DNA of 58,197 bases, taken from assembly GCF_016744155.1 (NCBI RefSeq), contig NZ_JADGEW010000027.1, positions 1 through 58,197 on the forward strand, written 5' to 3'. The notes under the pieces are model-generated. The model saw only the letters and a list, made by a program, of their open reading frames with translations. It did not search any database and was not told the origin of the DNA. Position numbers and translations under genes: made by a program. Source of the stretch: Amphritea sp. Lineage in GTDB: Bacteria > Pseudomonadota > Gammaproteobacteria > Pseudomonadales > Balneatricaceae. Below are positions 55,366 to 58,197 of the stretch, piece by piece; within the stretch, counting starts at the first letter, position 1; every line of letters begins with the position of its first letter.

Positions 55366-56111
55366 ATCTGATCAGCCTTAGTGGCATTGTACTGGCAGCA
55401 TTAGCAATAGTAGGTGGGAATCATCTGGCAGGCGGGGCGGTTGAAGATCTGGTTGATATACCTGCTCTGCTTATCGTATTGGGAGGCACCTTTGCCGCCG
55501 TATTTATTCAGTCATCTCAGTCTGAATTGTCTCGTGCGATAAAGCTATCCGGTATGGTTTTCGGACGTGCTGACCAGAACTATCGTGAAGGGATAAACAG
55601 CATCGTTAGCTGGTGTGTAATTGCCCGCAGGAAGGGTTTGCTGGCTCTGGAAGACGAGATTGATATACAGCGGGACAGCTTTGTTCGCAACGGCTTGCAA
55701 ATGTTGGTTGATGGACGGGCTCCCGATGTTATTCGTTCTACACTTGAAACCGAGCTGGTTAGCCGAGAATATCGTGATATTCAGGCGGCGAAGGTGCTTG
55801 AGAGTATGGGTGGCTACGCTCCAACAATGGGTATTATTGGCGCGGTGTTGGGGTTGGTGCATGTGATGTCTAATCTGGCTGATCCGGCAAGTCTGGGGGC
55901 CGGTATTGCCACCGCATTTGTAGCCACTATCTATGGTGTAGCGATCGCAAATCTGTTGTTCCTGCCGTTAGCGAATAAAATTCGTTCTATGGTGCTACAA
56001 CGCTTCTACTTTCAGGAGATGATGTTGGAAGGATTGCTCTCTATTGCGGAAGGACAAAACCCTCGAATTATTCAGTTGCGGCTTCAGGGTTACCTGGAAC
56101 AGGGGCATTAA
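55362..56111 (+). CDS. motC: Stator protein MotC (MotA/PomA family)
   Basis: MotC is the four-helix membrane subunit of the stator. The 249-residue product has helix 1 at the N-terminus, helix 2 (IPALLIVLGGTFAAVFIQSS) and helices 3 and 4 (YAPTMGIIGAVLGLVHVMSN; GAGIATAFVATIYGVAIANL) with the conserved Pro between them. It overlaps cheB and is three bases from motD. Placement after cheB is typical of the MotCD type rather than MotAB. Confidence 0.93.
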   Translation: MNLISLSGIVLAALAIVGGNHLAGGAVEDLVDIPALLIVLGGTFAAVFIQSSQSELSRAIKLSGMVFGRADQNYREGINSIVSWCVIARRKGLLALEDEIDIQRDSFVRNGLQMLVDGRAPDVIRSTLETELVSREYRDIQAAKVLESMGGYAPTMGIIGAVLGLVHVMSNLADPASLGAGIATAFVATIYGVAIANLLFLPLANKIRSMVLQRFYFQEMMLEGLLSIAEGQNPRIIQLRLQGYLEQGH

Positions 56112-56114
56112 GTT

Positions 56115-57095
56115 ATGCCTAGGCGGAGAGTTGAGGAACAAAATCTGCATGCTCAGCGTTGGGTAATTTCATATGCAGATTTTATTACCTTGTTGTTCGC
56201 CTTTTTTGTCGTAATGTACGCGATTTCATCAGTTAATGAAGAAAAATATAAGCAGGTAGCTGATTCTCTATCAGGCGTTTTTTCCGGCCCTGAAGGTAAT
56301 GCTGAAAGAGCGATAGAGGGTAAAACCGAGACAGACCCTGCCGGTATTGGCGTGTTTCAGGGAGGCGAAGGAAAGAGTGGAACGCCGACTGTGAAAATTA
56401 TTCAGCCAAAACCTGAAAATAGCGCTGTTCTGAAAGCGATCGGCGAACAGATGGACGTTCAGTTCAAAAAACTGATTAGAAGTGGGCATGTTGCGGTACA
56501 GAGTAATAACTTATGGGTAGCGCTGGAATTAGGGGCTAATCTGGTATATCCCGAAGGAGGGGGGTTGCCAGCAATTACTAGTGACCCTGTGTTTGAACGA
56601 GTGGCAAAAATTCTTAATCAATACGATAACCCTATTCACGTTGAGGGTTATACGGATAATCAGTTTATATCTACGGATGAGTATCCCTCTAACTGGGAGT
56701 TGTCGGCAGCACGGGCAGCTGGGGTGGTCAGAATCCTTGAGTTGAATGGAGTGAAGCCTCAACGCATGGCAGCGGTTGGCTTCGGTGAGTACCAGCCTTT
56801 AGCTGATAATGAGACCGAAGATGGACGTAAGATGAATCGCCGGATTGTGATTGTTGTCACCCGGGACAGAAAAACTCAGCGTGTTGTCTCGGCCTTTGGC
56901 AGTGAGCAGGTTAGTGAAGATGCTGTGAGTGGTATTCTTACAGAAAGCGGGTTGCCCGAATCAGCAATAGAGAAAGTTGTTGATGAGCAGGGCCGAATTA
57001 GTTTTCGTCGTAAAGATCAAACACAACCAATAGATACTGAAACATTAACGTCCCCGGAGACTTTTGCTCCGCAGACACAGGAGTCTCCGCAGTAA
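56115..57095 (+). CDS. motD: Stator protein MotD (MotB/OmpA family)
   Basis: MotD is the peptidoglycan-anchored stator subunit. The 326-residue product has one membrane helix with the proton-binding Asp22 (ISYADFITLLFAFFVVMYAI), a periplasmic linker, and an OmpA-like domain (IHVEGYTDNQFIS, NWELSAARAAGVVRIL, GFGEYQPLADNETEDGRKMN). Its stop overlaps the parC start by one base (TAATG). Confidence 0.95.
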   Translation: MPRRRVEEQNLHAQRWVISYADFITLLFAFFVVMYAISSVNEEKYKQVADSLSGVFSGPEGNAERAIEGKTETDPAGIGVFQGGEGKSGTPTVKIIQPKPENSAVLKAIGEQMDVQFKKLIRSGHVAVQSNNLWVALELGANLVYPEGGGLPAITSDPVFERVAKILNQYDNPIHVEGYTDNQFISTDEYPSNWELSAARAAGVVRILELNGVKPQRMAAVGFGEYQPLADNETEDGRKMNRRIVIVVTRDRKTQRVVSAFGSEQVSEDAVSGILTESGLPESAIEKVVDEQGRISFRRKDQTQPIDTETLTSPETFAPQTQESPQ

Positions 57096-57867
57096 TGCAG
57101 GTATGGGCGGTAGCCAATCAGAAAGGCGGTGTGGGAAAAACCACAACCGCAGTCGCAATAGCAGGTTTGCTGGCTGATGCAGGTCAACGAGTGTTGCTTG
57201 TTGATCTCGATCCTCATGGATCGATGACAAGTTACTTTAAATACGATCCGGATGAGTTGGAGAATAGTGTCTACGACCTGTTTCAACCCGGTTGTGATGT
57301 CGATATGAAGTTGTTAGAGCCTCTGTTAATGCCTACCTCTAATAATGGCATAGACCTGATTCCAGCAACGACAGCTTTGGCAACGCTGGAACGCAAAGCT
57401 ATTGGAAGTGAGGGGATGGGGTTGCAGATCGCGAAAGCGTTGCGGTTGGTTAAAGATCGTTATGATTATGTCGTCATCGATAGTCCCCCAGTATTAGGGG
57501 TGCTGATGATCAATGCTCTGGCCGCTTGTGGACATCTACTCGTGCCTGTTCAGACTGAGTTCCTTGCTTTGAAAGGCCTTGAGCGGATGCTGCGGACTAT
57601 CAAGATGATTAATCGCGCCAGAAAACGGCAGCTGACCTATACACTGATACCTACTTTCTTTGATCGCAGTATCGGTACTTCAGTAAGCTGCTTGCGAGAG
57701 TTGCATCAACGTTTTCCTGAGAATATTGCTGCTGGGGTTGTGCCAGTGGATAGTAAGTTTATTACCGCCAGTGCTAAGGGGATAACGCCCTCCCAGCTGG
57801 ATTTGAGTATGCCGGGTGTTCAGGCTTATATCAGAATTTTACGTGGCTTGGCTGAGCGGAGCAGGGC

Positions 57868-57871
<4 letters not shown>
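57095..57871 (+). CDS. parC: ParC-like ParA-family ATPase for polar chemotaxis arrays
   Basis: This 258-residue ParA/MinD-type ATPase has the deviant Walker A NQKGGVGKTTTAVA, Walker A' LVDLDPHGSMT and Walker B YVVIDSPPVLG. In Vibrio and relatives the ATPase encoded in this position (ParC) recruits chemotaxis arrays to the pole and controls their inheritance. The position between motD and a ParP-like gene supports the name; it has no nearby parS or parB. It overlaps the next gene by four bases (ATGA). Confidence 0.87.

Positions 57872-58197
<326 letters not shown>

Overview
The window is one long motility and chemotaxis locus from a polarly flagellated gammaproteobacterium. The master regulators are FleQ/FleS/FleR, with FlhF/FleN for flagellar placement and number, a MotC/MotD-type stator and ParC/ParP-type array localisation genes. 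That set and gene order resemble Pseudomonas and marine Oceanospirillales/Alteromonadales relatives more than enterics. I infer an Oceanospirillaceae-like marine bacterium; the genus cannot be fixed from sequence alone. There are no rRNA or tRNA genes, CRISPR arrays, transposases or prophage genes that I can see.

Layout. Positions 1-10092 (+) hold the end of flgD, flgE, and, after a terminator and a sigma54 promoter, flgFGHIJKL (rod, rings, hook-filament junction). Positions 10164-14416 (-) hold the filament block fliC-flaG-fliD-fliS-fliT, facing flgL across a shared terminator. fliC has a sigma28 promoter. Positions 14851-18933 (+) hold fleQ-fleS-fleR, with a candidate FleQ box upstream of fleQ and a 5-copy 14-bp repeat between fleS and fleR.

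Positions 19243-31876 are not flagellar. They form an acetate-use island: acs, a LuxR-type response regulator (CrbR-like), a secreted trypsin-like protease overlapping a 1313-aa transporter-kinase hybrid (CrbS-like), a DUF4212/sodium:solute symporter pair, a cNMP/CBS/DUF294 protein and a DnaQ-like exonuclease. The island lies between fleR and fliE, which are usually adjacent in Pseudomonas and Vibrio, and is bounded by its own terminators.

Positions 32050-47618 (+) hold fliEFGHIJ, fliK, fliLMNOPQR, flhB and flhA (basal body, switch, export gate). Positions 47642-58197 (+) hold flhF, fleN, fliA, cheY, cheZ, cheA, cheB, motC, motD, parC and the start of a parP-like gene, which runs into a (CCAGAG)n repeat at the window end.

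Regulation visible in the DNA fits a Pseudomonas-type hierarchy. fliE and flhA have sigma54-like promoters with FleQ-box-like sites at or just downstream of the predicted start (class II). flgF and fliK have sigma54 promoters without an evident FleQ box, as expected for FleR targets (class III). fliC has a sigma28 promoter (class IV).

The observations most worth checking are the protease translationally coupled to the acetate-sensing kinase, the placement of the acetate island inside the flagellar cluster, a 17-bp perfect inverted repeat framing the flhA leader, a perfect 28-bp palindrome downstream of fleR, and a motif shared by the acs and symporter upstream regions.
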